Of a DNA stretch of 64,000 bases, positions 54,555 to 63,859 are shown in pieces. The stretch's first letter is position 1; every line of letters starts with the position of its first letter. Made by a program: the position numbers and the translations under genes. Origin of the DNA: Methylobacter sp. (lineage in GTDB: Bacteria; Pseudomonadota; Gammaproteobacteria; Methylococcales; Methylomonadaceae); assembly GCF_030680395.1 (NCBI RefSeq), contig NZ_JAUXVR010000027.1, positions 84,120 through 148,119 of the forward strand, in the 5' to 3' direction. The notes beneath the pieces are model-generated. The model was not told the DNA's origin. It saw only the letters and a program-made list of their open reading frames with translations, and did no database searches.

Positions 54555-55394
54555 TCAATTCCATTGTCCATAAGTTACCCGGGGCTGCCCGGATAAATCC
54601 GTATAGGTTTGTACGTTATCATAATGCAAATCTTTAAATAGAGCTTGAACTTGTTGCTGCTGGTTGTAACCATGTTCAATCAGCAAATGTCCGCTAGGTT
54701 CCAAATAGTTAGGTGCGGCGTCGGCGATGATTTTAATATCGCTGAGTCCCTGTTCTGCGGCGCACAAGGCTGTTTGCGGTTCAAACCGGACATCGCCTTG
54801 CTGTAGATGGTTGTCATCTTCCGCAATATAAGGCGGGTTACTGATAATCAGGTTGAATTTTGTATCGGGAACATCGGCAAACCAGTCGCTGTGGTAAAAC
54901 TGAATGTTACTGACATGGTGTTTGTCTGCGTTGAGTTGGGCGATGCGTAATGCGCCCAAGCTAAAATCGGCGGCGCTGATCTGTGCATGCGGGCGCTCGG
55001 CAGCCAGCGTAATGGCAATAATGCCTGAGCCGGTGCCCAGATCAAGGATCTTGATCGGTTCATCCGCCGGTATCAATTTTAAACTGAGTTCAATAAGCAG
55101 TTCTGTGTCGGGTCTGGGGATCAGCACGTCAGGCGTGACCTGAAAATCCCTCGACCAGAATTCCCTATTGCCAGTGATATAGGCGATGGGTATGCCTTTT
55201 TGGCGTTGTTCAATCAGCGCTCTAAAAGCGGCTAAGTGTTCGGGCTGTAGTGGTTTGTCCGGCCAGGCGCGAAGATGGGCGCGCGGTTGGTTAAGCGCCA
55301 GGCATAGTAAAATTTCTGCATCCAGTAAGGCTGAATCGGAGACTAGTGTCAGTGTGTCAGTGGCCTCGGCCAGCGCGGATTTTATGCAATGCAT
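54555..55394 (-). CDS. prmC: Release factor glutamine methyltransferase PrmC
   Basis: The 279-residue enzyme methylates the GGQ glutamine of release factors. It has an N-terminal helical domain (ALNQPRAHLRAWPDKPL), SAM motif I LDLGTGSGIIAITLA and the catalytic ISNPPYIAEDD. It follows prfA, which encodes its substrate, by five bases. Confidence 0.96.
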   Translation of the reverse strand: MHCIKSALAEATDTLTLVSDSALLDAEILLCLALNQPRAHLRAWPDKPLQPEHLAAFRALIEQRQKGIPIAYITGNREFWSRDFQVTPDVLIPRPDTELLIELSLKLIPADEPIKILDLGTGSGIIAITLAAERPHAQISAADFSLGALRIAQLNADKHHVSNIQFYHSDWFADVPDTKFNLIISNPPYIAEDDNHLQQGDVRFEPQTALCAAEQGLSDIKIIADAAPNYLEPSGHLLIEHGYNQQQQVQALFKDLHYDNVQTYTDLSGQPRVTYGQWN

Positions 55395-55399
55395 TTAAC

Positions 55400-56485
55400 T
55401 TAGTCTTCGCCTAACTGGGTGAGTAATTCGGCTTGATGTTCGCTGATTAGGGGTTGCAGGACATGTTCCAGTCCGCCTTCCATGATATCGTCCAGTTTAT
55501 ACAAGGTCAGGTTGATACGGTGGTCGGTTAAGCGTCCTTGAGGGTAATTATAGGTACGGATACGTTCGGAACGGTCACCGCTTCCGACTTGCAGCTTTCG
55601 GGTAGCCGATTGTTCCGCATGGTGCTTTTCCTGTTCGGCTGATAACAGGCGCGATGCTAATAAAGACATGGCTCGGGCGCGGTTTTTGTGTTGCGAACGC
55701 TCGTCCTGGCATTCTACGACTACGCCGGTTGGGACATGAGTAATGCGTATGGCGGATTCTGTTTTATTGATGTGTTGTCCGCCCGCTCCCGAGGCACGGA
55801 AGGTGTCGACTTTAAGGTCGGAAGGATTTATGTCTATGGCATCGACTTCGTCGACTTCCGGCATAATAGCGACGGTGCAGGCCGAGGTGTGGATGCGGCC
55901 TTGCGATTCGGTCTCAGGGACGCGTTGCACCCGGTGTGCGCCGGATTCGAATTTTAATTGGGAATAAACATCCTTGCCGGCAACGCGCAGTATAACTTCT
56001 TTATAACCGCCGTGGTCGCCGTGACTTTCGCTGATGACTTCTGTTTGCCAGCCTTTGCGCTCGGCATAACGCTGATACATACGGGCAAGATCGCCGGAGA
56101 AAATTGCCGCTTCATCGCCGCCCGTTCCGGCACGTATTTCTATGAAAATGTTGCGGTTATCGTTGGGATCTTTGGGCAGTAACAATACTTGTAACTCATG
56201 CTCGATCGCGTCCAGCTGGTTTTCTGCATCGCTTACTTCTTCTTTAGCCATTTCCCTTAACTCGGGGTCGCTGTCATTGGCCATTTCTTTGGCTGACGCC
56301 AGACTTTCCAAGGTTTGCTGATAGCGTTTATAGCAATCAACCAGAGGGTTGATCTGGGCATATTCTTGGCTCAGGGAGCGGAATTTGTTTTGATTGCCTT
56401 GTACTTCAGGTTCCGAAAGTAAGGCGGCAATTTCGTCATAGCGTTCGCACAGATTTTCAAGTTTATGTTGTATGGATTGTTTCAT
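55400..56485 (-). CDS. prfA: Peptide chain release factor 1
   Basis: The 361-residue factor recognises UAA/UAG. Visible are the RF1 tripeptide P-E-T in [13 protein letters not shown] and the catalytic GGQ in [15 protein letters not shown], with the usual N-terminal coiled domain. It overlaps hemA by four bases and precedes prmC, giving the common hemA-prfA-prmC operon. Confidence 0.97.
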   Translation of the reverse strand: MKQSIQHKLENLCERYDEIAALLSEPEVQGNQNKFRSLSQEYAQINPLVDCYKRYQQTLESLASAKEMANDSDPELREMAKEEVSDAENQLDAIEHELQVLLLPKDPNDNRNIFIEIRAGTGGDEAAIFSGDLARMYQRYAERKGWQTEVISESHGDHGGYKEVILRVAGKDVYSQLKFESGAHRVQRVPETESQGRIHTSACTVAIMPEVDEVDAIDINPSDLKVDTFRASGAGGQHINKTESAIRITHVPTGVVVECQDERSQHKNRARAMSLLASRLLSAEQEKHHAEQSATRKLQVGSGDRSERIRTYNYPQGRLTDHRINLTLYKLDDIMEGGLEHVLQPLISEHQAELLTQLGED

Positions 56486-57741
56486 TGAGAGTTGGTTAAT
56501 TTAAAAATTTCGCGGGCGGCGGCAATCAAATCGTGACGTTCGTTTTCGGCGGCGGCTCTGATTTGGGCGCTGGGCGTATGGATAAGTTTGTTGGTCAGGC
56601 TGTGGGCCAGTCGGTTAAGTGCTTGTTCTGCGGGAACTCCGCTTTTTAGTAAAGCCATGGCTTTTTGCAAGGCTTCGTCACGGGATTGTTCGGCCTGATG
56701 ACGATAATCCTGAATAGTCGATTGAGCGCCTTGGGCGCGCAACCAGGCTAAAAAATAGTCAACTTGAGTGTCGATTATTTCTTCGGCCTGTTCTGCCGCG
56801 AGGCGGCGGGAGTTCATGTTTTGATCTATGGTGTTTTGCAGGTCGTCAATGGTGTAAAGATACACATCTCTGAGTTGTTCAACTTCAGCTTCAATATCCC
56901 GAGGCACCGCAAGGTCTACCATGAACATCGGTTTGTGTTTGCGTTTTTTGAGGGCGCTTTCAACGCGGCCTTTACCCAGTATGGGCAGTTGACTGGCGGT
57001 TGATGAGATAACGATGTCGGCTTCCGCCAGATGCGCAGGTAATTCGGATAAGGCGATGGCATAGCCGTTAAACTGCATGGCCAGGGCGTGGGCTTTATCA
57101 TAGGTGCGGTTGGCGATAATGATGCGGCCTATGCCTTGTTGGGACAAATGCCGTGCTGCCAGCTCTATTGTTTCGCCTGCGCCTATTAAAAGGGCGGTCT
57201 GTTCACTGAGTTTATCAAAAATTTGCTGTGCCAGTTGTACTGCGGCAAAGGCAACCGATACGGGGCTGGAACCGATGGCGGTGTCGGTGCGCACTTTTTT
57301 GGCGGCAGTAAAAGTGTGCTGAAAAAGTTTGCCTAAACGCTTGCCCAAAGTCCCCGCTTCATAGGCGGCCTGATAAGCCGTTTTCATTTGTCCCAGAATT
57401 TGCGGCTCGCCCAGAATCATCGAATCCAGTCCGCAAGCGACGCGAAACATGTGGCGAATCAGTTCGCTATCGGTATGGCAGTACAGGTAAGGCGTAAAAT
57501 CGGCGGCGCTGATTTGTTTGCTTTGAGCTACCCAGTCAATCAGGACTTGTTTATTCGCTGTAGTTGATGTGCAGTAAAACTCGGTGCGGTTACAGGTTGA
57601 CAGTATGGCTGCTTCACTAATTTCTTTGATGCGCCACAGCTCCTGCAACGAAGATTCCAGAATTTCGGCAGGGAATGACAGACGCTCACGGATTGAAACC
57701 GGCGCGGTGTTGTAATTAATCCCAACTGCAAGAAGTGTCAT
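56482..57741 (-). CDS. hemA: Glutamyl-tRNA reductase
   Basis: From ATG 57741 the product is 419 residues and begins [21 protein letters not shown], the family start; a TTG at 57756 would add five residues. It reduces Glu-tRNA to glutamate semialdehyde, the first step of haem synthesis. The catalytic cysteine is in [10 protein letters not shown], and [17 protein letters not shown] and the NADPH site [13 protein letters not shown] are present. No clear Shine-Dalgarno precedes the ATG. A cluster of repeated AAGGTAAAAGG units lies just upstream. Confidence 0.96.
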   Translation of the reverse strand: MTLLAVGINYNTAPVSIRERLSFPAEILESSLQELWRIKEISEAAILSTCNRTEFYCTSTTANKQVLIDWVAQSKQISAADFTPYLYCHTDSELIRHMFRVACGLDSMILGEPQILGQMKTAYQAAYEAGTLGKRLGKLFQHTFTAAKKVRTDTAIGSSPVSVAFAAVQLAQQIFDKLSEQTALLIGAGETIELAARHLSQQGIGRIIIANRTYDKAHALAMQFNGYAIALSELPAHLAEADIVISSTASQLPILGKGRVESALKKRKHKPMFMVDLAVPRDIEAEVEQLRDVYLYTIDDLQNTIDQNMNSRRLAAEQAEEIIDTQVDYFLAWLRAQGAQSTIQDYRHQAEQSRDEALQKAMALLKSGVPAEQALNRLAHSLTNKLIHTPSAQIRAAAENERHDLIAAAREIFKLTNSQ

Positions 57742-57748
57742 GTGATTT

Positions 57749-57855
57749 AGGTTCAAGGTAAAAGGTTTTTTTAAGGTAAAAGGTAAATGATGTAAGGTAA
57801 AAGGCCGTTTTTTGAATCATGAACCTTGAACCTTGGATCTTTTACCTTGAACCTT
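57749..57855. repeat. AAGGTAAAAGG repeat cluster between hemA and the TPR gene
   Basis: AAGGTAAAAGG occurs at 57755, 57773 and 57794. The outer unit AGGTTCAAGGTAAAAG (57749-57764) has an exact inverted copy at 57839-57854, so the whole 107 bases can fold back. It sits in the divergent control region of hemA and the TPR lipoprotein gene, abutting the hemA start. Confidence 0.9.
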
Positions 57856-57991
57856 AATGCCTGTATTATGTCAGTGTATTCTAAGAAATATAACGGCTTT
57901 ATCCAAATGGAATAAATCAGCTATCCGACTCGACTGATTTTTCTGATAATCTATAGCAAAAATATTTGTAGACAATAAATAGGACGACTGT

Positions 57992-59737
57992 GTGTTAATT
58001 TTTAGATTATTTTCAGTGATTATCCTCGTTTTTCTTAATGGTTGCGCCAGTTCGCCTGAAAAACCGAGCGCGCAGGAAGAAGTGGTTGAGCCTGTCAAAA
58101 TAGCCGAACCCAAGAAAAAAACGCAACAAAGCGAAGTAAAAACAGCAATAGATCCTGATGTGATGTATATGCTGATGGCGGCAGAGCTTGCGGGGCAAAG
58201 AGGGCAATATGCCATCGCACTGGAGGGCTATATGGAGGCTGCCAAGCGTGTTAATGACCCAAGATTTGCAGAAAGGGCTGCAAAAATTGCTATGTATATG
58301 AAGGATAGCAATAAAACGGACGAGGCTATTTCTTTATGGTTGAGACAAGATTCTGAAAATCCTACGGCAAGAAAAATTGCCGCATTATCAGCGCTGAGGG
58401 CCGGCAATAAGCAGGCGGCTGTTGATCACTTGGATAAAGTATTGAAGACTGATCCGGCTGGATTTGAAAGGACTGCGCTTGAATTGGCGAGTATTCTGCA
58501 AAGGGATGGCAAGTCGGATTTTTTTTATGAGGTGCTGGATGCCTTAGGGGAGAAGAATCCCGGCCAGGCTGTGGTTTATTTTGTGCAGTCATTATTGGCT
58601 ATGGAAATGAAAGATAATGCGCTGGCTGAAAAGAAGGTGCAGCAGGCTTTGGATATTCAGCCCGGCTGGGATAAGGCCTTAGTATTTCAGGCTCAGATAG
58701 CAGTATTTTCCGGGGATTTAAATAAGGCAAAAACATTGCTAAGAAATGCATCCCTTAAATATCCTGAAAATGACAAATTTAAAAAACTGCTGGCACAGGT
58801 ATTAATAAAGGCGGCGGAATATGAAGCCGCAGGTGAGGTTTATCAGGGCATTGTTTTGTCCAATCCGAAGGATGCCGAGAGTCAGGTTGCGTTGGCATTA
58901 GTGCATTTGCAGTTGAATCGTGACGGAAAAGCTGAAGATATTTTTAAGCAGTTGCTTGATCAGCCTGAATGGCAAAATCAGGCCAGCTTTTATTTAGGGA
59001 AAATAGAAGAAAAACGCGGGCATACGCAAAAGGCATTGGCATGGTTTGATAAGGTGACTGAGGGCCCGTTTGTTTTTGAATCGGCGATTTCAGCGGTTTC
59101 ATTGCTGGTAAAAGACAAGGAATTTGATGAGGCTGATGCACGGTTGAGTCTGTTATCGGGGCAATTTCCCAAGCAAAAGCTGCGCATTATTTTAATGCAG
59201 GCCGGGTTGTACGGTCAGCAAGAGCAATACGAAAAGGCTTTTAAGCTGTTGACTGATGCTTTGACAGGTCAGCCGGATCAAAGAGATTTGTTATACACGC
59301 GTGCATTGATGGCGGAACGGATCAATAAGCTGGATGTGTTGGAATCTGACCTGAAAAAGATATTAGCCAAACACCCCGATGACGCTGAGGCTTTAAATGC
59401 ATTGGGCTATAGCTTGTTGGGTAGTGCTGATCGCTATGCCGAGGCAGAAAAATATCTGCAACAGGCGCTCAATTTACAGCCGAATGAGGCTGTGATTATG
59501 GATAGTTTTGGATGGCTGCAGTTTAAGCTGGGCAAGCTTGAGCAAGCCTTGGGTTATCTTGAGCGGGCCTATGCAAAGCAACAGGAGGGTGAAATAGCAG
59601 CTCATCTTGCCGAGGTGTTGTGGGCCTTAGGTAGAAAAGATGAAGCCAGAAAGATATTTAATAAGGCTGTTAAAAAGGCTCCAGAGGATGAATATTTATT
59701 GGATTTTCAAAAAAGACTATTGAGCGGTGAAGAATAA
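57992..59737 (+). CDS. TPR-repeat lipoprotein of unknown role
   Basis: The 581-residue product starts at GTG 57992 (AGGA six bases before). A lipoprotein signal ends in the lipobox FLNGC, so it should be attached to the outer membrane. After a short linker it is TPR repeats throughout (for example YAIALEGYMEAAKRVNDPRFAERAAKIA; YAEAEKYLQQALNLQPNEAVIMDSFGWLQFKLGKLEQALGYLERA). This gene is found beside lolB in many gammaproteobacteria; the function is not established. It overlaps lolB by 11 bases. Confidence 0.9.
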   Translation: MLIFRLFSVIILVFLNGCASSPEKPSAQEEVVEPVKIAEPKKKTQQSEVKTAIDPDVMYMLMAAELAGQRGQYAIALEGYMEAAKRVNDPRFAERAAKIAMYMKDSNKTDEAISLWLRQDSENPTARKIAALSALRAGNKQAAVDHLDKVLKTDPAGFERTALELASILQRDGKSDFFYEVLDALGEKNPGQAVVYFVQSLLAMEMKDNALAEKKVQQALDIQPGWDKALVFQAQIAVFSGDLNKAKTLLRNASLKYPENDKFKKLLAQVLIKAAEYEAAGEVYQGIVLSNPKDAESQVALALVHLQLNRDGKAEDIFKQLLDQPEWQNQASFYLGKIEEKRGHTQKALAWFDKVTEGPFVFESAISAVSLLVKDKEFDEADARLSLLSGQFPKQKLRIILMQAGLYGQQEQYEKAFKLLTDALTGQPDQRDLLYTRALMAERINKLDVLESDLKKILAKHPDDAEALNALGYSLLGSADRYAEAEKYLQQALNLQPNEAVIMDSFGWLQFKLGKLEQALGYLERAYAKQQEGEIAAHLAEVLWALGRKDEARKIFNKAVKKAPEDEYLLDFQKRLLSGEE

Positions 59738-60332
59738 GGTGTTGCGTTTTAGAGTAGGGTTGTTGGTCGGAGGATGTCTAATTCTTTTGTTGTCAGCTTG
59801 TTCGGTTGTTCCTGTTGAACCAAGTGTGCATTATTCAAGGGTTGCGATGCTGCATCTATATGATCTAGAGCGCTGGTCGTTTGAAGGTCGATTGGCATTA
59901 ACGGGGCAAAATGATTCCTGGTCGGCCAATATAAGCTGGGAACACAGCCCTGAGACGGAGAAAATAAAGTTATCCGGCCCCTTGGGTCAGGGAACGGTTG
60001 TTATTTCGCTAAAAGGAAATGTCGTTACCATTGATCGGGGTGGGAATGATGTGCAGTCATCAACACAACCGGAAGAGTTTATTAACCAACAGTTGGGCAT
60101 GTTTGTTCCTGTGCGGTCGTTGCGGTATTGGGTGGTGGGGTTGCCGGAGCCATCCCGCACGTATAAAGATACCGATATCGGCTTTAATCAGGCTGGATGG
60201 TTGAGTGAATATAAGCAAATGCAGCCCGTTGATAGTGGCACTATGCCGCTCAAAATGATGGTTATGAACAATCAGGTCAAATTAAAGATAATCATCGATC
60301 ATTGGGTTTTAAATGACACAAAATCAAATTAA
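59727..60332 (+). CDS. lolB: Outer-membrane lipoprotein receptor LolB
   Basis: The 201-residue lipoprotein begins at GTG 59727 and has the lipobox LLSAC. LolB features are LERWSFEGRLALTGQNDSWSANISWEH and PVRSLRYWVVGLPEP. It accepts lipoproteins from LolA and inserts them in the outer membrane. It overlaps its neighbours on both sides, with ispE starting 20 bases before its stop. Confidence 0.93.
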   Translation: MKNKVLRFRVGLLVGGCLILLLSACSVVPVEPSVHYSRVAMLHLYDLERWSFEGRLALTGQNDSWSANISWEHSPETEKIKLSGPLGQGTVVISLKGNVVTIDRGGNDVQSSTQPEEFINQQLGMFVPVRSLRYWVVGLPEPSRTYKDTDIGFNQAGWLSEYKQMQPVDSGTMPLKMMVMNNQVKLKIIIDHWVLNDTKSN

Positions 60333-61191
60333 TCAATCCGCATGGGCCGAAGAATGGCCTGCGCCGGCAAAATTGAATTTAATGTTACGGATAACCGGAC
60401 AAAGAAGTGATGGTTATCATTTGCTGCAGACAGTATTTCAATTCATAGAGTTATGCGATTGGATAACATTTCATCCTGTCGATGATGGACGGGTTAGCTT
60501 GCAAAAACCTATCCCTGGAGTTCCTGAATCGGATGATTTGACGGTTAGAGCTGCAAAGTTGTTAAAAGCAGAAACAGGCTGTGAGCAAGGCGTGCGCATT
60601 GAGGTCAAAAAAAATCTACCTATGGGTGGAGGACTTGGAGGCGGCAGTTCTGATGCGGCAACGACGTTGGTCGTGCTAAATCTGTTATGGGGGCTACAAT
60701 TATCAATGGAAAAGTTGATGGAATTGGGCTTGACCTTGGGCGCAGATGTGCCCGTATTCGTATATGGCTATTCATCATGGGCGGAAGGTATTGGTGAAAA
60801 ACTTGAGAGAATAGACATTCCAGAACAGTGGTTTGTGATTATAAAGCCGAACTGTCATGTGGACACGAAAGAAGTATTTTCATCTAAAGATTTGACAAGG
60901 AATAGTAAATCAATCACAATAGCCGACTTTATAGCGGGTCAGCACCAAAACGATTGTCTTGGGGTGGTTCGTGAATGTTACCAGTCTGTTAAAGATGCTT
61001 TGGTTGATTTGTCTGAATTTTCTGAGGCAAGATTAACCGGAACAGGGGCTTGTGTTTTTGCACAGTTTGATTCAGAAAAAGCTGCAGTCAGTGCTTATCA
61101 GTCACTTCAAAAGGAATGGCGGGTGTATCTGGTGAGGGGGGTAAATGAGTCGCCTTTGTTTTCAAAGCTGAAGAGTGGTAATATATCTTGA
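60313..61191 (+). CDS. ispE: 4-diphosphocytidyl-2-C-methylerythritol kinase IspE
   Basis: The 292-residue GHMP kinase of the methylerythritol phosphate pathway has PAPAKLNLMLRITGQRSDGYH, the ATP loop LPMGGGLGGGSSDAATTL and ARLTGTGACVFA. The aspartate in LGADVPVF is the expected catalytic residue. The stop lies only four bases before tRNA(Gln), so transcripts probably run through the tRNA. Confidence 0.96.
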   Translation: MTQNQINQSAWAEEWPAPAKLNLMLRITGQRSDGYHLLQTVFQFIELCDWITFHPVDDGRVSLQKPIPGVPESDDLTVRAAKLLKAETGCEQGVRIEVKKNLPMGGGLGGGSSDAATTLVVLNLLWGLQLSMEKLMELGLTLGADVPVFVYGYSSWAEGIGEKLERIDIPEQWFVIIKPNCHVDTKEVFSSKDLTRNSKSITIADFIAGQHQNDCLGVVRECYQSVKDALVDLSEFSEARLTGTGACVFAQFDSEKAAVSAYQSLQKEWRVYLVRGVNESPLFSKLKSGNIS

Positions 61192-61195
61192 TTAT

Positions 61196-61270
61196 TGGGC
61201 CGTCGCCAAGCGGTAAGGCACGGGGTTTTGATCTCCGCATACCAAGGTTCGAATCCTTGCGGCCCAGCCA
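61196..61270 (+). tRNA. tRNA-Gln (anticodon TTG)
   Basis: A 75-nt cloverleaf with TGGGCCG pairing CGGCCCA, the anticodon TTG in GGTTTTGATC, the T-loop GGTTCGAATCC and an encoded CCA end. It lies between ispE and prs, a conserved gammaproteobacterial position. Confidence 0.97.
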
Positions 61271-61309
61271 ATTACCTCCGCTAAGTTAAATTCTATTTGG
61301 GAGTGCTTG

Positions 61310-62263
61310 ATGAGTGACACCTCTGTGATGGTGTTTTCTGGAAATGCTAACTTAGCTTTGTCAGAGGGTATAGTAAAGAAACTCAATATGCGGCTCGGAA
61401 TGGCAACTGTCGGCAGATTCAGTGATGGAGAAATTGCTGTAGAAATTGAAGAAAATGTTCGTGGTAAGGATGTTTTCGTTATTCAGCCGACTTGTTCTCC
61501 AACAAATGAAAATTTAATGGAGTTGTTGGTGATGATAGATGCTCTTCATCGAGCTTCGGCGTCACGAATAACTGCGGTAATGCCATATTATGGATATGCT
61601 CGGCAGGACAGAAGATCGCGATCGGCTCGGGTACCCATTAGTGCAAAGCTAGTTGCAAAAATGATTGAGCAGGCAGGTGCGGATCGGGTTTTGACGGTTG
61701 ATTTGCATGCGGATCAGATTCAAGGTTTTTTTGATATACCTGTTGATAATGTTTACTCGTCGCCTATTCTTCTTGGCGACGTATGGCGGCAAAAATATAA
61801 AGATTTGATTGTCGTTTCTCCTGATGTTGGTGGCGTTGTCAGAGCTAGGGCGCTTGCAAAGCGTTTGGATGATGCTGATCTCGCGATTATCGATAAGCGC
61901 CGACCCAAAGCTAATGTTGCAGAGATTATGCATATAATTGGGGATGTTGATGGACGCAGTTGCGTATTGATCGATGATTTGGTTGATACGGCGGGAACGT
62001 TATGTCATGCTGCAGAGGCGCTAAAAAAACATGGTGCGATTAAAGTGGTTGCGTATTGTACTCATGCGGTGTTATCGGGTTCTGCTTTAAAAAATATAAA
62101 TAGCTCGGAGCTTGATGAGTTAGTTGTTACTGATACTATTCCATTGAGTCATGAGGCTGCTGAGTCAGGTAAAATAAGACAGTTAAGTGTCGCAGAAATG
62201 CTGGCTGAAACCATAAGGCGTATAGCTGTCGGTGAGTCGGTTAGTTCGCTCTATGTGGATTGA
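61310..62263 (+). CDS. prs: Ribose-phosphate pyrophosphokinase
   Basis: The 317-residue enzyme makes PRPP from ribose 5-phosphate and ATP. Its marks are [62 protein letters not shown], the metal loop [18 protein letters not shown] and the PRPP loop [16 protein letters not shown] 61310 has a GGGAG site ten bases before it; a TTG one codon earlier is less likely. In this organism its substrate pool is shared with the RuMP cycle. Confidence 0.97.
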   Translation: MSDTSVMVFSGNANLALSEGIVKKLNMRLGMATVGRFSDGEIAVEIEENVRGKDVFVIQPTCSPTNENLMELLVMIDALHRASASRITAVMPYYGYARQDRRSRSARVPISAKLVAKMIEQAGADRVLTVDLHADQIQGFFDIPVDNVYSSPILLGDVWRQKYKDLIVVSPDVGGVVRARALAKRLDDADLAIIDKRRPKANVAEIMHIIGDVDGRSCVLIDDLVDTAGTLCHAAEALKKHGAIKVVAYCTHAVLSGSALKNINSSELDELVVTDTIPLSHEAAESGKIRQLSVAEMLAETIRRIAVGESVSSLYVD

Positions 62264-62314
62264 CGATTGTAAAATTTAATTTGTTGTGCTTGATAGCACG
62301 GGGTTGAGAGGAAA

Positions 62315-62914
62315 ATGTCTAACGTATTTGAGTTTGTTGCCGAAGGTCGTGGGCAATCAGGTAAAAGCGCAGCCAGAAGAGCGCGTCGCACAGGTAATGT
62401 GCCTGCGGTAATATACGGTGGGCATGGTGAGCCTCAAATGCTTTTGCTGAGCCATAATGAAGTTATTAAGCATCTTGCGCATGAAGCGGTTTATTCGCAC
62501 GTTTTAGATGTTAATGTGGATGGAAAGACAGAAAAAGCGGTTCTGAAGGGTGTTCAGCGTCATCCTTCTAAATTTCAAATCTTGCACATGGATTTTCTTC
62601 GGGTGACTATGTCGGAAACATTAAAGGTGCATGTGCCGTTGCATTTTATCAATGAGCAGACGTCTATTGGTGGAAAGAAGGGTGGCATTGTGACTCATGC
62701 TATGATTGACGTTGAAGTTTCCTGTTTGCCGACTGCTTTGCCTGATTATATTGAAGTGGATCTGAATGGCTTGGATATCGGTGATTCAGCTCATCTTTCG
62801 GATATTGTTTTGCCGGCGGGTGTTGAAATTGTAGCTTTGGCACAAGGTCCTGAGCATGATCATCCTGTTGCATCAATGATGGCTTCAAAGGCAAGTAAAG
62901 ACGACGCTGCCTGA
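62315..62914 (+). CDS. rplY: 50S ribosomal protein L25/Ctc form
   Basis: The 199-residue protein is the long (Ctc-type) form of L25: a 5S rRNA-binding N-domain (RGQSGKSAARRARRTGNVPAVIYGG, HMDFLRV) followed by a TL5-type C-terminal domain (VPLHFINEQTSIGGKKGGIVTHAMIDVEVSCLP). It follows prs and precedes pth, in the common order. Confidence 0.96.
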   Translation: MSNVFEFVAEGRGQSGKSAARRARRTGNVPAVIYGGHGEPQMLLLSHNEVIKHLAHEAVYSHVLDVNVDGKTEKAVLKGVQRHPSKFQILHMDFLRVTMSETLKVHVPLHFINEQTSIGGKKGGIVTHAMIDVEVSCLPTALPDYIEVDLNGLDIGDSAHLSDIVLPAGVEIVALAQGPEHDHPVASMMASKASKDDAA

Positions 62915-62933
62915 GAGTTTAATAAAATAACGT

Positions 62934-63503
62934 ATGATTAAACTTATAGTTGGCTTGGGTAATCCGGGTCGGCAGTACGAAAAAACCCGGCATAATGCCG
63001 GGTTTTTGTTTTTAGACAGATTGGTATCTGATTCGAATTGTGATTGGGTCAGGGAATCTAGGTTTGATGGGCTGTTGGCTGAGATTGGGGGTGCGGGCGG
63101 TAAGGTGTTGCTGCTAAAGCCAAGTACGTTCATGAATCGAAGTGGTCAGGCTGTGGGTAAGGTTGCGCGATACTATAAATTGGTGCCGGATGAGATTCTT
63201 GTTGTTCATGATGAGCTTGATTTCGATGTTGGTGTGGTGAGATTAAAAAAAGACGGTGGGCATGCCGGACATAATGGCTTGCGAGATATTATTGCGCATC
63301 TGGGGGCGAAAGAGTTTTATCGCTTAAGAATAGGAATTGGCCGACCTCCGGCTGGAAATGTTGTTGCAGATTTTGTGTTGTCAAGTCCTTCTAAGAGTGA
63401 ATGGGTCTTGATGTCATCCGCTTTTGATCTTGCTGCTAGTTATGTGGATCAAGTGATTGCAGGCGATATGGCGGCGGTAATGAATAAATTGAATTCGAGG
63501 TAA
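62934..63503 (+). CDS. pth: Peptidyl-tRNA hydrolase
   Basis: The 189-residue enzyme recycles peptidyl-tRNA. It carries IVGLGNPGRQYEKTRHNAGF with the catalytic histidine, KPSTFMNRSGQAV, VVHDELDFDVGVVRLKKDGGHAGHNGLRDI and GIGRPP. It begins 19 bases after rplY. The codons for residues 16-25 form a terminator-like perfect palindrome. Confidence 0.97.
   Translation: MIKLIVGLGNPGRQYEKTRHNAGFLFLDRLVSDSNCDWVRESRFDGLLAEIGGAGGKVLLLKPSTFMNRSGQAVGKVARYYKLVPDEILVVHDELDFDVGVVRLKKDGGHAGHNGLRDIIAHLGAKEFYRLRIGIGRPPAGNVVADFVLSSPSKSEWVLMSSAFDLAASYVDQVIAGDMAAVMNKLNSR
62981..63007 (+). terminator. Terminator-like palindrome inside pth
   Basis: AAAAACCCGGCAT (62981-62993) and ATGCCGGGTTTTT (62995-63007) are exact complements around a single A, followed by G and five more Ts. 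The structure is as strong as a real intrinsic terminator but lies in the conserved coding part of pth, 47 bases after the start codon. Confidence 0.6.
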
Positions 63504-63559
63504 ATGATTCGTTGACAGTATGGGTTTGATGATAGATAATAGCTGGGTTATCCGATAAC

Positions 63560-63644
63560 GGAGGGGTTCCCGAGCGGCCAAAGGGATCAGACTGTAAATC
63601 TGCCGGCTCTGCCTTCGGAGGTTCGAATCCTCCCCCCTCCACCA
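63560..63644 (+). tRNA. tRNA-Tyr (anticodon GTA)
   Basis: An 85-nt class II tRNA: GGAGGGG pairs CCCCTCC, the anticodon GTA lies in CAGACTGTAAATCTG, a long variable arm follows, and CCA is encoded. It is the first of a tRNA trio before tuf. Confidence 0.97.
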
Positions 63645-63662
63645 TCTAATTAAAAAATATCC

Positions 63663-63736
63663 GCGGGTGTAGTTCAATGGTAGAACTCCAGCCTTCCAAG
63701 CTGATCACGTGGGTTCGATTCCCATCACCCGCTCCA
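63663..63736 (+). tRNA. tRNA-Gly (anticodon TCC)
   Basis: A 74-nt cloverleaf starting GCGGGTG, with anticodon TCC in AGCCTTCCAAGCT, T-loop GGTTCGATTCC and encoded CCA. Confidence 0.97.
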
Positions 63737-63751
63737 AATTCAAAAAATTAA

Positions 63752-63827
<76 letters not shown>

Positions 63828-63859
63828 TGTGTTGTGTTGATTATTAGAGGTGTATTTTA

